Source: Nitrosomonas oligotropha (GTDB lineage: Bacteria; Pseudomonadota; Gammaproteobacteria; Burkholderiales; Nitrosomonadaceae). Taken from it: a DNA stretch of 64,000 nt. The stretch is taken from assembly GCF_009833085.1 (NCBI RefSeq), contig NZ_QRBZ01000026.1, forward strand, positions 1 through 64,000, written 5' to 3'. Of the stretch, positions 30,377 to 39,962 are shown piece by piece. Each line of letters opens with the position of its first letter. The stretch's first letter is position 1. The notes below the pieces were generated by a model that searched no databases, was not told where the DNA came from, and worked only from the letters and a program-made list of their open reading frames with translations. A program made the translations under genes and the position numbers.

Positions 30377-31057
30377 ATGCAAACGAATAAGATTCCCGTC
30401 ATCGCCATCGATGGCCCATCCGCATCCGGTAAAGGCACTGTCGCTCAGCTGGTTGCCCGCAAGCTTGGTTTCCATTACCTCGACAGCGGCGCGCTTTACC
30501 GTCTGGTCGCATTGAAAACGATACAATTGCATGCGGATACTCAAAATCCCGGCGCAGCCGCGGAAATTGCCATCCATCTGAATGTCTTTTTCAAGGACGA
30601 GCACATTTACCTGGACGATATCATTGTCACGGACGCTATCCGTACCGAGCAATGCGGCATCGTGGCTTCCCAGCTGGCCGCTTACCCGCAAGTTCGCGCC
30701 GCGCTTACCGAGCGGCAGCGCGCATTTCGTCAGCTGCCCGGGCTGGTGGCGGATGGACGTGATATGGGTTCCGTTATCTTTCCCGATGCCGTTCTTAAAA
30801 TTTATTTAACCGCCAGTGCGGAAGTACGTGCGCAAAGACGGCATAAGCAGTTGATAGAGAAAGGAATGAGTGCTAATATCGCCGACTTATTGCAGGATAT
30901 CCAAAAACGGGATGAACGCGATAGCAATCGCAGTATCGCGCCTTTGCAACAAGGGATTGATGCCAAATTGCTGGATACGACTTCATTGACCATATCCCAG
31001 GCGCAAGATGCAGTGCTCTCCTGGTATAATGACGTCCTTGCAAAAACCCGCGTTTGA
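30377..31057 (+). CDS. cmk: Cytidylate kinase
   Basis: Phosphorylates CMP and dCMP with ATP. The P-loop IDGPSASGKGTVAQ is at about residues 11-24, the CMP-binding DSGALYR follows, and the VADGRDMGSVIFP and KIYLTASAEVRAQRR segments match the Cmk family. The length of 226 residues is typical. It sits between aroA and rpsA, as in many proteobacteria. Confidence 0.96.
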   Translation: MQTNKIPVIAIDGPSASGKGTVAQLVARKLGFHYLDSGALYRLVALKTIQLHADTQNPGAAAEIAIHLNVFFKDEHIYLDDIIVTDAIRTEQCGIVASQLAAYPQVRAALTERQRAFRQLPGLVADGRDMGSVIFPDAVLKIYLTASAEVRAQRRHKQLIEKGMSANIADLLQDIQKRDERDSNRSIAPLQQGIDAKLLDTTSLTISQAQDAVLSWYNDVLAKTRV

Positions 31058-31192
31058 ACACGAAATAAAGCCGCTTTTCTTAACTTTCCCGTGCAGAAAA
31101 GAAAATGGAGTGATTGTTTCAAACATTTTTATTAACCAACCCAATCCGCAGGATACCAGTCCAGGCGGAATGATAAATCAGGTATTTTTATA

Positions 31193-32905
31193 ATGACTAA
31201 AGCTTCTACTGCAAACCAGAACTCTCCCGATAGTTTCGCCGCACTTTTTGAAGAAAGCCTCTCGCGCCAGGAAATGCGTATCGGCGAAGTAATCACCGCC
31301 GAAGTAGTTCGTGTTGACTACAACATCGTCGTTGTTAACGCCGGCCTCAAATCCGAAAGTTTTATCCCGGTCGAAGAATTTAAAAACGATCGCGGCGAAA
31401 TCGAAGTTAAACCGGGCGATTTTATCAGTGTTGCCATCGAGTCTCTCGAAGACGGTTATGGAGAAACACGGCTTTCCCGTGACAAAGCCAAGCGCCTGAC
31501 CGCCTGGCATGATCTGGAAGAAGCCATGGAAAGCGGTAAGATAGTGACCGGTATGGTCAACGGTAAAGTGAAAGGTGGTTTGACCGCCATGATCAACGGT
31601 ATCCGCGCCTTTTTGCCCGGCTCTCTGGTGGATATCCGTCCGGTCAAAGACACCACGCCTTATGAAAATAAGGAAATGGAATTCAAAGTTATTAAACTGG
31701 ACCGCAAACGCAATAACGTGGTGGTATCACGCCGCGCGGTATTGGAAGCGACACAAGGCGCCGATCGCGAAACCTTGTTGTCCAATCTGCAGGAAGGTTC
31801 GGTTGTTAATGGTATCGTTAAAAATATTACCGACTACGGCGCATTCGTCGATCTGGGCGGCATAGACGGTCTGCTGCATATTACCGATCTGGCATGGCGC
31901 CGCGTCAAACATCCTTCCGAAGTCGTCAATATCGGTGATGAAGTCACTGCCAAGGTTCTCAAATTCGATCAGGAAAAAAATCGTGTTTCACTGGGTATGA
32001 AACAGCTGAGCGAAGATCCGTGGGTTGGTTTGTCACGGCGCTATCCGGCACGTACCCGCCTGTTCGGCAAAGTCACCAACCTGACCGATTACGGCGCTTT
32101 CATTGAAATCGAACAAGGCATTGAAGGATTGGTGCATGTCTCGGAAATGGATTGGACCAACAAAAATGTTTATCCTTCCAAGATTGTGCAGTTAGGTGAT
32201 GAAGTTGAAGTCATGATTCTTGAGATCGATGAAGAACGCCGCCGTATATCACTCGGCATGAAGCAATGTCAAACCAACCCATGGGAAGAATTCGCTGCAA
32301 CCCATGAAAAAGGCGACAAAGTTAACGGTCAAATCAAATCCATCACCGACTTTGGCGTATTTATCGGCTTGCCAGGCAATATTGACGGACTGGTGCATCT
32401 GTCCGATCTATCCTGGAACCAACCCGGTGAAGAAGCGGTGCTCAATTACAAGAAGGGAGATGAAGTTGAGGCGATTATTCTTTCCATCGATGTCGAACGC
32501 GAGCGTATTTCTCTCGGTATCAAACAAATGGAAGGCGATCCTTTCACCAGTTTTGTCGCTGAACACGATAAAAACAGTATCATCGAAGGCACTGTAAAAG
32601 CCATCGATGCGAAAGGCGCTGTCATAGCTCTGACAAACGATGTGGAAGGCTATTTGCGCGCTTCCGAAGTATCGCGTGATCGCGTTGAAGATATTCGCAC
32701 CCATTTGAAAGAAGGCGACAAGGTCGAAACCATGATTATCAATGTCGACCGTAAAAACCGCACCATCAATCTTTCAATCAAGGCGAAAGATAAATCGGAT
32801 GAATCCACTGCTATGCAAAAAATCAAAACACCGGCCAACGCTGGAACTACCAGCCTGGGTGCTTTGCTGAAAGCCAAAATGGATAGCAAGAATACAGAGC
32901 AATAA
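31193..32905 (+). CDS. rpsA: 30S ribosomal protein S1
   Basis: RNA-binding ribosomal protein of 570 residues with six S1 (OB-fold) repeats. The family-typical segments [49 protein letters not shown] and [25 protein letters not shown] mark repeats 3 to 5. It recruits mRNAs with structured or weak leaders to the ribosome. Its own leader (31058-31192) lacks a clear Shine-Dalgarno sequence, consistent with the autogenous control known for rpsA in other bacteria. ihfB follows by nine bases. Confidence 0.97.
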   Translation: MTKASTANQNSPDSFAALFEESLSRQEMRIGEVITAEVVRVDYNIVVVNAGLKSESFIPVEEFKNDRGEIEVKPGDFISVAIESLEDGYGETRLSRDKAKRLTAWHDLEEAMESGKIVTGMVNGKVKGGLTAMINGIRAFLPGSLVDIRPVKDTTPYENKEMEFKVIKLDRKRNNVVVSRRAVLEATQGADRETLLSNLQEGSVVNGIVKNITDYGAFVDLGGIDGLLHITDLAWRRVKHPSEVVNIGDEVTAKVLKFDQEKNRVSLGMKQLSEDPWVGLSRRYPARTRLFGKVTNLTDYGAFIEIEQGIEGLVHVSEMDWTNKNVYPSKIVQLGDEVEVMILEIDEERRRISLGMKQCQTNPWEEFAATHEKGDKVNGQIKSITDFGVFIGLPGNIDGLVHLSDLSWNQPGEEAVLNYKKGDEVEAIILSIDVERERISLGIKQMEGDPFTSFVAEHDKNSIIEGTVKAIDAKGAVIALTNDVEGYLRASEVSRDRVEDIRTHLKEGDKVETMIINVDRKNRTINLSIKAKDKSDESTAMQKIKTPANAGTTSLGALLKAKMDSKNTEQ

Positions 32906-32914
32906 GGAAAATTC

Positions 32915-33205
32915 ATGACAAAATCTGAATTAATTACTCGACTTGCGGCACGATTTCCGCAATTGGTTACCAAGGATGCCGAACTCTCAGTCAAAATGAT
33001 TATTGATGCCATGGCCAAAAGCCTGGCAAAAGGTCAGCGTATTGAGATTCGCGGCTTTGGCAGCTTTGACCTGAATTACAGGCCACCGCGGATTGGACGG
33101 AATCCGAAATCGGGTGAGAAAGTTAAGGTACCGGAAAAATATGTTCCGCATTTCAAAGCAGGAAAAGAAATGCGCGAGCGTGTTGATTATAAAGAAAGGA
33201 AATAA
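32915..33205 (+). CDS. ihfB: Integration host factor subunit beta
   Basis: DNA-bending nucleoid protein of 96 residues that forms a heterodimer with IhfA. The N-terminal [15 protein letters not shown] and the beta-arm region [22 protein letters not shown], containing the proline-tipped [12 protein letters not shown]-like signature, are clear. AAGGA lies six bases before ATG 32915. IHF would bend DNA at promoters such as those of sigma-54 or phage sites. It is coupled to rpsA by a short gap. Confidence 0.96.
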   Translation: MTKSELITRLAARFPQLVTKDAELSVKMIIDAMAKSLAKGQRIEIRGFGSFDLNYRPPRIGRNPKSGEKVKVPEKYVPHFKAGKEMRERVDYKERK

Positions 33206-33215
33206 AAGATAGCAT

Positions 33216-33280
33216 GGAGAGCGCTGCTGAATTTTTGGTGCGCTCTCCCAAAAAAGCGCCAGAATTTCTTCTGGCAAGTT
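33216..33280 (+). repeat. Two consecutive hairpins after ihfB
   Basis: GGAGAGCGC/GCGCTCTCC (33216-33224 and 33240-33248) and then GCCAGAA/TTCTGGC around 33258-33275. Neither is followed by a T-run on the plus strand, so they are more likely mRNA-stabilising or attenuating stems than classical terminators. Confidence 0.5.
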
Positions 33281-33343
33281 GTGAATCAGCTTTCTTGTCA
33301 GTTCAATAATTAAGACATCTATCAACTCGTAGGCAAACTCATC

Positions 33344-33556
33344 ATGATCAATCTAATTACCTGGCTTTTGCGTATCGCAGTCTTTGTTGTTCTTGCCATA
33401 TTTGCTTCAAAAAACTCTCAGCCTGTCGTGCTTCAATATTATCTGGATCCAGCGCAATCCATTGAGCTTCCCTTGAGCGTAGCACTGTTGATTTTCTTTG
33501 CGGTGGGTGTACTCATCACTGCTGTGTTTGTTCGATGCCGCTGCCATAATCAATAA
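33344..33556 (+). CDS. lapA: Short LapA-domain (DUF1049) membrane protein
   Basis: 70 residues with two membrane helices (about 4-22 and 42-62) around NSQPVVLQYYLDP, the pattern of LapA/YciS proteins. LapA normally is about 100 residues with a cytoplasmic coiled tail; here that tail is missing and the protein ends in RCRCHNQ. LapB (YciM), its usual partner in controlling LPS synthesis, is not next to it: pyrF follows after five bases. A natural short form or a C-terminal truncation are both possible. Confidence 0.8.
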   Translation: MINLITWLLRIAVFVVLAIFASKNSQPVVLQYYLDPAQSIELPLSVALLIFFAVGVLITAVFVRCRCHNQ

Positions 33557-33561
33557 TCCCT

Positions 33562-34269
33562 ATGCATGATCCTCGCATTATTGTGGCACTGGATTTTCCC
33601 AGTGCTGAAGATGCGCTCCTCCTGGTAAAAAAATTAAATCCTGATTTGTGCCGCTTGAAAGTAGGTAAGGAGCTTTTTACTGCGGTTGGGCCGCAGCTCA
33701 TTGAGAAGCTCACGCATCAAGGATTTGAAGTATTCCTGGACCTCAAGTTTCACGATATCCCCAATACCGTTGCCAGCGCTTGCAAAGCAGCGGCTAATCT
33801 AGGCGCATGGATGATCAACGTTCATGCACTGGGCGGCCGGAAAATGCTAACGGCAGCGCGTGAAGCTATTCCGCATGGATCTGCAACTAAGCTTATCGCG
33901 GTCACTTTACTGACGAGCATGGATCAGAGTGATATTATGGATATTGGATTACAAGGCAAACCGGAACAAATTGTCGAACGCTTGGCGAGACTCGCAAATG
34001 ATTGCGAACTTGATGGCGTTGTGTGTTCAGCCCTCGAAGCAAGCCGCTTACGCCAGCAGCTGGGAAATGATTTTTGTCTAGTAACGCCGGGAATCCGGCC
34101 TGCCGATTGTCAGTCCGATGATCAAAAACGAACTACTACTCCTAAGCAAGGCATCCTCAATGGCTCACATTATCTGGTAATCGGTAGACCAATCACGCAA
34201 GCAAAAAACCCAGTTTCAGTATGTCAACAAATTAATTCCGAAATTGCTAAACTGGCCTCGAATCACTGA
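33562..34269 (+). CDS. pyrF: Orotidine 5'-phosphate decarboxylase
   Basis: Last step of UMP synthesis, decarboxylating OMP. It is a TIM barrel of 235 residues with the catalytic Asp-Lys-Asp core in FLDLKFHDIPNTV and the phosphate-binding end VTPGIRPA and YLVIGRPIT. The start ATG is five bases from the end of lapA, so the two are probably co-transcribed. The gene ends seven bases from the end of the convergent methyltransferase gene. Confidence 0.95.
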   Translation: MHDPRIIVALDFPSAEDALLLVKKLNPDLCRLKVGKELFTAVGPQLIEKLTHQGFEVFLDLKFHDIPNTVASACKAAANLGAWMINVHALGGRKMLTAAREAIPHGSATKLIAVTLLTSMDQSDIMDIGLQGKPEQIVERLARLANDCELDGVVCSALEASRLRQQLGNDFCLVTPGIRPADCQSDDQKRTTTPKQGILNGSHYLVIGRPITQAKNPVSVCQQINSEIAKLASNH

Positions 34270-34276
34270 ATGATTC

Positions 34277-35812
34277 TCACGCAATTTGCAGTGCTTTCAA
34301 AATAGGCAAGCGCTTTTCCGAGAACTCCAGCGCTTGGTGCGTTAATTCAGTGATATTTTCTTCGGATGTTGAAAGACTTTTGCCCTCTTTGGTAAGCCGC
34401 TGATTCATAATCTCCAAATGCTGCCAGACAAACTTAGCCCATTCTTGCGGGTGCTTGATGCCTTGATTACGAGCTAGCAAAAATAATTGTTGAAAACGGT
34501 TAACAGAAATACCGCCACCGGTAATGGGACTTGCAAGGTAAGCAATATCGTTACTGCTGCGGCTCTTATTCAGTAAATTAAGATTCAGCTTGTCAGTAGC
34601 TCGCTTTGCTTTATTGATGACTATATCTTCTTGCACAAGCCCCAAGTCGCCTTTACCTGCCAATATCATAACTGCTTGCAGCACTTGCGCAAACACCAGT
34701 CCTTCATTCTTCATTTCATGCTCGATTTGACCTAGACTACGCGGTTTATAATCTGCCAGTATGTTCAGAATGGGGCGGTAAACATTCTCATTGAGCGTCG
34801 CTTCGCCTCGAGCGCCGCCAACTTTGAATTCAACAGATGCGCTCTCCGACGCCAACATCACCCGTTGCGCGCGAAGTTGCTCGCCACGTTCAAATGCTCC
34901 CAGCTGCCGTCCACCCTTAACCCAATAATCGCGGCGGAATTGTGTATTGCACATAAAATCCCGAACTGATTGACGAAACGTAACATCTGACAGCTCTTGC
35001 AATAAAACTTGCTGATCGTTACTAAGATTGACTGCATCAACGTGGTCAGTATAGTGTGCAGAACATGTGAAATCGAGTTTTGCGGCTGATAACCATTCTG
35101 ACAATCTGTTGAATGACATCGGATGCCAGTCCTGATTGAAATACTCATGCGCCAAATAATGGCGACTTTGTTCTTTCATACGCTTGACACGTTCTACAAC
35201 TTGGGGATTAATCTTGGTATAAAGCGGCTCGGCGGCAAACAATCGCTCAGCGAAATCCAAAGCAGCATCAATGCGATTAATGATTCCTTGACCGCTAGCG
35301 CCCATGACATCTATATGTGAGCTGAGCAATTCACGCATTGGCACCATAGGTGCCCAGCCCGGTTGCGTGTTATAGCTGATGTAGAGCACTCCGCCTATTT
35401 TCAATTTCCGCCGCAGGAAATCGGTGATAACCCGGCGATTCTGATCGTTGATCCAACTCCATATACCGTGCAAGCCAATGTAATCAAATTCCGGCAAATC
35501 CGGACGAAGACAGAATTCTTCAAACGATTCATCAAATACTGATGCATCCGCACCAGCAGCTGCTGTAATTTCTCTTGCAAAACTTGCTTGTGCAGGATTA
35601 AAGTCAGTTCCATACCATGTTATTTGAGAAGCCGCAGCATGGATAGCGATACTCATTCCTTGGCCAAAGCCAAGCTCACATGCTGTCTTTACTTCAGGCA
35701 ATACCTGCCCACTTGCAAGAAATGGCAATTTGAGCCGCTGCGGATTCAATTCAGTATAATAACCATACGTGTAGCCGATATCAGCCACATACCCTGCAGT
35801 CCAGTTGCTCAT
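34277..35812 (-). CDS. SAM-dependent methyltransferase with C-terminal regulatory domain
   Basis: 511 residues. An N-terminal class I methyltransferase domain (motif I ACELGFGQGMSIAIHA at about 41-56) is followed by the helical regulatory region seen in MethyTransf_Reg proteins (roughly residues 210-500). The substrate is unknown. The gene lies directly downstream of the RTX/S-layer-like gene on the same strand, but past a strong terminator. It could methylate that surface protein or the glycan made by the neighbouring export cluster; the sequence does not decide. Confidence 0.85.
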   Translation of the reverse strand: MSNWTAGYVADIGYTYGYYTELNPQRLKLPFLASGQVLPEVKTACELGFGQGMSIAIHAAASQITWYGTDFNPAQASFAREITAAAGADASVFDESFEEFCLRPDLPEFDYIGLHGIWSWINDQNRRVITDFLRRKLKIGGVLYISYNTQPGWAPMVPMRELLSSHIDVMGASGQGIINRIDAALDFAERLFAAEPLYTKINPQVVERVKRMKEQSRHYLAHEYFNQDWHPMSFNRLSEWLSAAKLDFTCSAHYTDHVDAVNLSNDQQVLLQELSDVTFRQSVRDFMCNTQFRRDYWVKGGRQLGAFERGEQLRAQRVMLASESASVEFKVGGARGEATLNENVYRPILNILADYKPRSLGQIEHEMKNEGLVFAQVLQAVMILAGKGDLGLVQEDIVINKAKRATDKLNLNLLNKSRSSNDIAYLASPITGGGISVNRFQQLFLLARNQGIKHPQEWAKFVWQHLEIMNQRLTKEGKSLSTSEENITELTHQALEFSEKRLPILKALQIA

Positions 35813-35861
35813 CGCTATTCCCTTTATCTAAACGATTCTTTTTAACAAGATTTATACTGCC

Positions 35862-35898
35862 AAAAAAAACCCCGCCCCTTTAACAGGAGGCGGGGTTT
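35862..35898 (-). terminator. Strong intrinsic terminator of the S-layer-like gene
   Basis: Stem AAACCCCGCC/GGCGGGGTTT with a 12-base loop (arms 35867-35876 and 35889-35898), followed on the minus strand by eight consecutive T. It lies 39 bases past the stop at 35937 and ends a highly expressed message before the methyltransferase gene. Confidence 0.92.
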
Positions 35899-35936
35899 AT
35901 TAAACTATGATCAAACTTGAATAATTCTTGGCGCTA

Positions 35937-38582
35937 TTAGAAGTTGATCATGGTTTCGGATACGCTAGTAACACCCGCCAGCTCTACTACTAAATCATCA
36001 GCCGCTGTGAAATTACCATCTTTATTGGCATCGACAAACACATAACTATTACCGCCGAAGCTTGTGTATGCCACACCGCGATCGCCAGCCGGAGAGTCGA
36101 ATAGATCGATAATGCTTGTTAAATCAGTCGTTCCATCAACAGATCCAGATACGTCTACAACCGCCCGCTGAGTACCGCTAAAGCCGAAGTTGGTCAAATC
36201 CAAACGATCGGATGTATTTGCTACTGGAGTTGGATCACCAACAGAGTCGAAGTTTGTAACGACATCAAATCCAGTATCGGCACCCAAAGTAATTTGGGCA
36301 TCTTTACTGGTGTCGGTTACTTGAGAATCGGTAGCTGCTTTCAGAACAAAGGTGTCACGTACTGCGCCTGCAGCACCTGCTTTAGCATCAAGTGTAACCA
36401 CATCGGCACCTTTACCGGTGTAGATGATGTCACCTTTTGTACCCGCAGTATATGTATCCACCCCATCGGAACCGGTATAAGCGACACTTTTAGCGTGTGT
36501 TGAAAAATCGATCTTAACATCTCCTGTCGAGCCACTGGCATTTACCTTCGTTACCGCACCAATAGTGGTTACACTGCTAAGATCAACGGATGCATCACCG
36601 GTAACAGTCAGGGTTTCAGCTTCGGTTGCAACAACCTTAGCGGTCAGTGTATGTTTCGAAGCTGTCAATGCATCACTACCACCATCCAGTGTACCGGCTT
36701 TAGCTTGGATCGTTAAATTCTCAACACCTGCTACAGTCACTGTTTGTGCGTTGATATCCCCATCTGCTGCGTTATCTTTGTTGCCATCATTAATCGTAGC
36801 AACCAGTGTAAATGACTCGGCAGTTCCCTTAGCAGTAGTACCGGTGTAATCCTTGCCAGTTACAGTAATGTTTTTCGCAACATCGAAGTTTGCGTCAGTT
36901 TCCGCTTCACTCGCAATGTTCAACACAAAAGTATCCGGAGCATTTTTGAAATTGATATCACCAGCCAATGCACCGGCAATAGCTTCATCAATCTGCACAG
37001 TAGCAAAACTATTCAATGAAACGTCGTAGTCACTTGCTGCAGCACCAGACACATCCAAAGTTTCAAAGTTTGTGATGTACTTAGCGGTAGTGGAAGTCAA
37101 CGTTGAACCGTCGGTAATATTGATAATATCTGTACCATCACCGCCATTCGCTCCCTTGTCGAAGGCCGCTAAATTGGCACCCACGAAAAGCGTATCATTA
37201 CCGCCGCCCAAGTTTGCTGAAGAACCCGCTGTCGCAATCGCATCACCATCAATTACATCGTCACCACCACCGGTCGTAATGGTGACGGCTTTAGCAGCCT
37301 GGGTAAGCTCGGCCGAAACAGCGCCTGTCGAACCGGAAGCATCAAAAGTTGTAACTGCAGCCAGTGCTTTACCTGTCAGATCCACCGCACCGCTACCGGT
37401 AATAGTAACGCTAGTAAGTGTTGCGGCGCTGTCTTCAAATGTCAGAACGTTAGTACCAGCCGCAGCAATTGATGCAGTTTTAAATACATCCGGATTAGTC
37501 GAATTAACATCGACATATGCATTATTTGCCGTGATGTTGGCAGTAGTCGCTTTGCTGGCGTTATCAACACCCAAATCCAAGATAATATTCGTTCCATCGG
37601 CGCCAACCGTATTCAGATCCAGAGCCAGCGTGGTAGCAGTACCTGCAGTACCACCGATGTTGACATCTTGTTTTTGATTCTTGATAGCCAAAGATGCGAT
37701 ATCACCGATATTGTTCACAGCACCAGCAGTTGTGCTGTCGGCAACTGTCACCGTGGTTGCTCCGGTAGTATTGGCCAAATCCAATTTGGCACCGCCATCA
37801 GCAAACCGCACATTGATCTTCTCGATATTCTTGATCGTTGCAGCTACGGTGGCTGCTTGAGCCAATGTCGCATTCAGAGAATCAATGCCTGCACCACCAT
37901 CGATCGAGTCAACACTCTGGAGTGTATTGGTAAGAGTACCAGAAACATTTTGAGCCGCCGCCTCGAAGATATCAACACCCGCAGTACCAACAAAAGCCGT
38001 GCCGCTATCCTGATTGACAGTAAGCGTAAAGGTTTTTCCAATACCACCCGAGCCATCCAGTATCGCCTGGACATCTTCCGCTGTATAAGGCGCCGTACCC
38101 GTTACTTTACTTAAAGTTTGTTGAAGCGTACTAAAATCGGTTGAAGTGCTTACTTTAGAAAAAGCATCGGCAACTTTGGCTTTATTTTCCAACAAGGTTT
38201 TAGCTTCGGCAAATGCAGCATCGGTCGTTGTCGACAAAAAGGTTATCGCATTATAGACGATATCACCGAAGCTATCTCCCGCTTCAAGGCGCGCATGAAA
38301 ATAGTCATGCGCTTGAGAACCCGCACTAGCAGGATCAGAATCTGCAGTAACACCGAAGTGGCTCATCAGAACATCGACTTGATCCTCAAATGTTACTTTT
38401 CCAGCCAGAACGTTTGTGGTAAATATCGGGTTGGCAGCTAATCCATTGGATAATTGCTGAATGGTTCCACCACTCGATACAAAATTTGCCAATTCAGTCA
38501 GATAGATCCCGCCTGGCGCTGCATTGAACAACCCTGCAACAACCTTCAAAATTTCTGTTTTCTGTGTCTCATTTATAGCCAT
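35937..38582 (-). CDS. RTX/S-layer-like secreted surface protein
   Basis: 881 residues, rich in Ala, Thr, Asp and Gly, with no Sec signal and no Cys apparent. The N-terminal 130 residues are helical (FEDQVDVLMSHFGV, AHDYFHARLEAGDSFGDIVYNAI), and the rest is beta-repeat material. RTX-type Ca-binding turns include GGGDDVIDGDA, GGGNDTLF and GADVVTLDA. Near the C-terminus is DANKDGNFTAADD, an EF-hand-like loop, and the end (SETMINF) fits a type I secretion signal. It resembles S-layer proteins of the RsaA kind. AGGGAG precedes ATG 38582 and a strong terminator follows. No type I secretion genes lie in the window. Confidence 0.85.
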   Translation of the reverse strand: MAINETQKTEILKVVAGLFNAAPGGIYLTELANFVSSGGTIQQLSNGLAANPIFTTNVLAGKVTFEDQVDVLMSHFGVTADSDPASAGSQAHDYFHARLEAGDSFGDIVYNAITFLSTTTDAAFAEAKTLLENKAKVADAFSKVSTSTDFSTLQQTLSKVTGTAPYTAEDVQAILDGSGGIGKTFTLTVNQDSGTAFVGTAGVDIFEAAAQNVSGTLTNTLQSVDSIDGGAGIDSLNATLAQAATVAATIKNIEKINVRFADGGAKLDLANTTGATTVTVADSTTAGAVNNIGDIASLAIKNQKQDVNIGGTAGTATTLALDLNTVGADGTNIILDLGVDNASKATTANITANNAYVDVNSTNPDVFKTASIAAAGTNVLTFEDSAATLTSVTITGSGAVDLTGKALAAVTTFDASGSTGAVSAELTQAAKAVTITTGGGDDVIDGDAIATAGSSANLGGGNDTLFVGANLAAFDKGANGGDGTDIINITDGSTLTSTTAKYITNFETLDVSGAAASDYDVSLNSFATVQIDEAIAGALAGDINFKNAPDTFVLNIASEAETDANFDVAKNITVTGKDYTGTTAKGTAESFTLVATINDGNKDNAADGDINAQTVTVAGVENLTIQAKAGTLDGGSDALTASKHTLTAKVVATEAETLTVTGDASVDLSSVTTIGAVTKVNASGSTGDVKIDFSTHAKSVAYTGSDGVDTYTAGTKGDIIYTGKGADVVTLDAKAGAAGAVRDTFVLKAATDSQVTDTSKDAQITLGADTGFDVVTNFDSVGDPTPVANTSDRLDLTNFGFSGTQRAVVDVSGSVDGTTDLTSIIDLFDSPAGDRGVAYTSFGGNSYVFVDANKDGNFTAADDLVVELAGVTSVSETMINF

Positions 38583-39128
38583 GGGAGCTCCCTTGATAAG
38601 AAATTAAAAATAGTTACGAAAGTAAATTACTTGCAAGTTTTTCACTTTTCACTTTGTCTCTATGCGGCTTCTATGCAGCCAATATATCTACCAGAAGATA
38701 CCACAAAAGCCAAGTTAAAGTACATTCTGCCGAAAACAAAACCGCTTTGCAAGTATGCGATGGAAGTTTACATTGAATATGTTGCTTATTTGCAACAATA
38801 TTGAATATTTAATACCTTAACAGAATACTTTGACATTCTAAATTTAAAATAAGAGGCAAAATGTGCTTTTTCTCACACTGACTCACATATTACTTGTAAA
38901 AACAACTGCAAAATAATATGGCGCATACAGCCATTAAAACGCTCGATGCGGAGCAGAGTATACGATACTGACAAATAAGCGCTTAAATTATTAGCGAATT
39001 TGGATGCAATCCGCTTCAGAATGCCTTGAAGAGATTAACCAAGTTAAATCATCCCATTTCTATCCGATATTTTGTTAATTTTTCTGCGATAATACGCCCG
39101 TCAATTTCACTGTTGTCCATCCAAATTC
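38583..39128. other. 546-base divergent intergenic region
   Basis: AT-rich spacer between the S-layer-like gene and wzm, which point away from each other, so it must hold both promoters. On the minus strand TTGCAA (38634-38629) is followed after 18 bases by TATTTT, a possible promoter for the surface protein; this is weak evidence. No tRNA, gene or repeat was seen. Confidence 0.5.
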
Positions 39129-39962
39129 TTGCATTTGCTCAATACTACTTTTTTTAATAGCTTTCTTACTTTACGGCAGCACTATCCACTCATCCTGCAA
39201 ATGGCCAAGCGGGAAGTAATTAGCCGGTATCGCGGTTCATTTCTGGGTTTGCTATGGACATTCATCAATCCCATTTTAATGCTGTCTATCTATACGTTTG
39301 TTTTTAGTGTGGTGTTTAAGATACGGCTGGATTCGCACAACGGCCCTGCGATACATGATGATGAATTTGCATTTGCCTTGCTGCTATTTACCGGATTAAT
39401 TCTATTCAACTTATTTTCCGAATGTCTTGCTCGCGCTCCCGGATTGATATTGGCCAATATTAATTATGTCAAGAAAATCATTTTCCCCCTTGAGATTCTG
39501 CCTTTGATTTCTTTATGCTCTGCACTGTTTCATGCCGGGATTAGTTTTTTAGTATTATTTTCTTTTTTATTGATCACCAGTCATCCTATTGAATGGACAA
39601 TTATTTTTCTCCCGGTGATTTTGCTGCCGCTCGTTTTGCTTACCCTGGGATTATCCTGGATACTGGCTTCAATCGGAGTTTTTGTTCGTGATATCGGCCA
39701 ATTTATTGGCCTGGTCTTAACCATGCTGCTATTTCTTAGCCCTATTTTTTATCCTGCTTCCGCGTTGCCGGAGTCTGTTCGTGATTACCTGTTCCTTAAC
39801 CCGCTGACTCTAATCATCGAGCAAGCGCGAGCAGTCATTCTGTACGGGCAATTGCCGGACTGGAGCAGCTTGATTCTGTACTATCTCTTCGCTTTGCTCA
39901 TTGCCTGGACTGGTCTGCTGTGGTTTAACAAAACGCGCAAAGGATTTGCTGATGTTCTTTAG
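39129..39962 (+). CDS. wzm: ABC-2 type polysaccharide export permease (Wzm-like)
   Basis: Inner-membrane permease of about 277 residues with the MAKREVISRYRGSFLGLLW start of the ABC-2 domain and some six membrane helices. It belongs to the family that exports O-antigen or capsule on lipid carrier. The initiator appears to be TTG 39129; no strong Shine-Dalgarno sequence is visible, and ATG 39201 would lose little of the domain. The last codons overlap wzt, so both subunits are coupled. Confidence 0.88.
   Translation: MHLLNTTFFNSFLTLRQHYPLILQMAKREVISRYRGSFLGLLWTFINPILMLSIYTFVFSVVFKIRLDSHNGPAIHDDEFAFALLLFTGLILFNLFSECLARAPGLILANINYVKKIIFPLEILPLISLCSALFHAGISFLVLFSFLLITSHPIEWTIIFLPVILLPLVLLTLGLSWILASIGVFVRDIGQFIGLVLTMLLFLSPIFYPASALPESVRDYLFLNPLTLIIEQARAVILYGQLPDWSSLILYYLFALLIAWTGLLWFNKTRKGFADVL

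Noticed and set aside
33216-33280. Classical terminator after ihfB
   Set aside because: The hairpins are followed by A-rich, not T-rich, sequence on the coding strand, so they are reported only as stem-loops.
37072-38114. Plus-strand open frames opposite the S-layer-like gene
   Set aside because: Shadow frames of Ala/Thr-rich repeats; no ribosome site and no recognisable domain.
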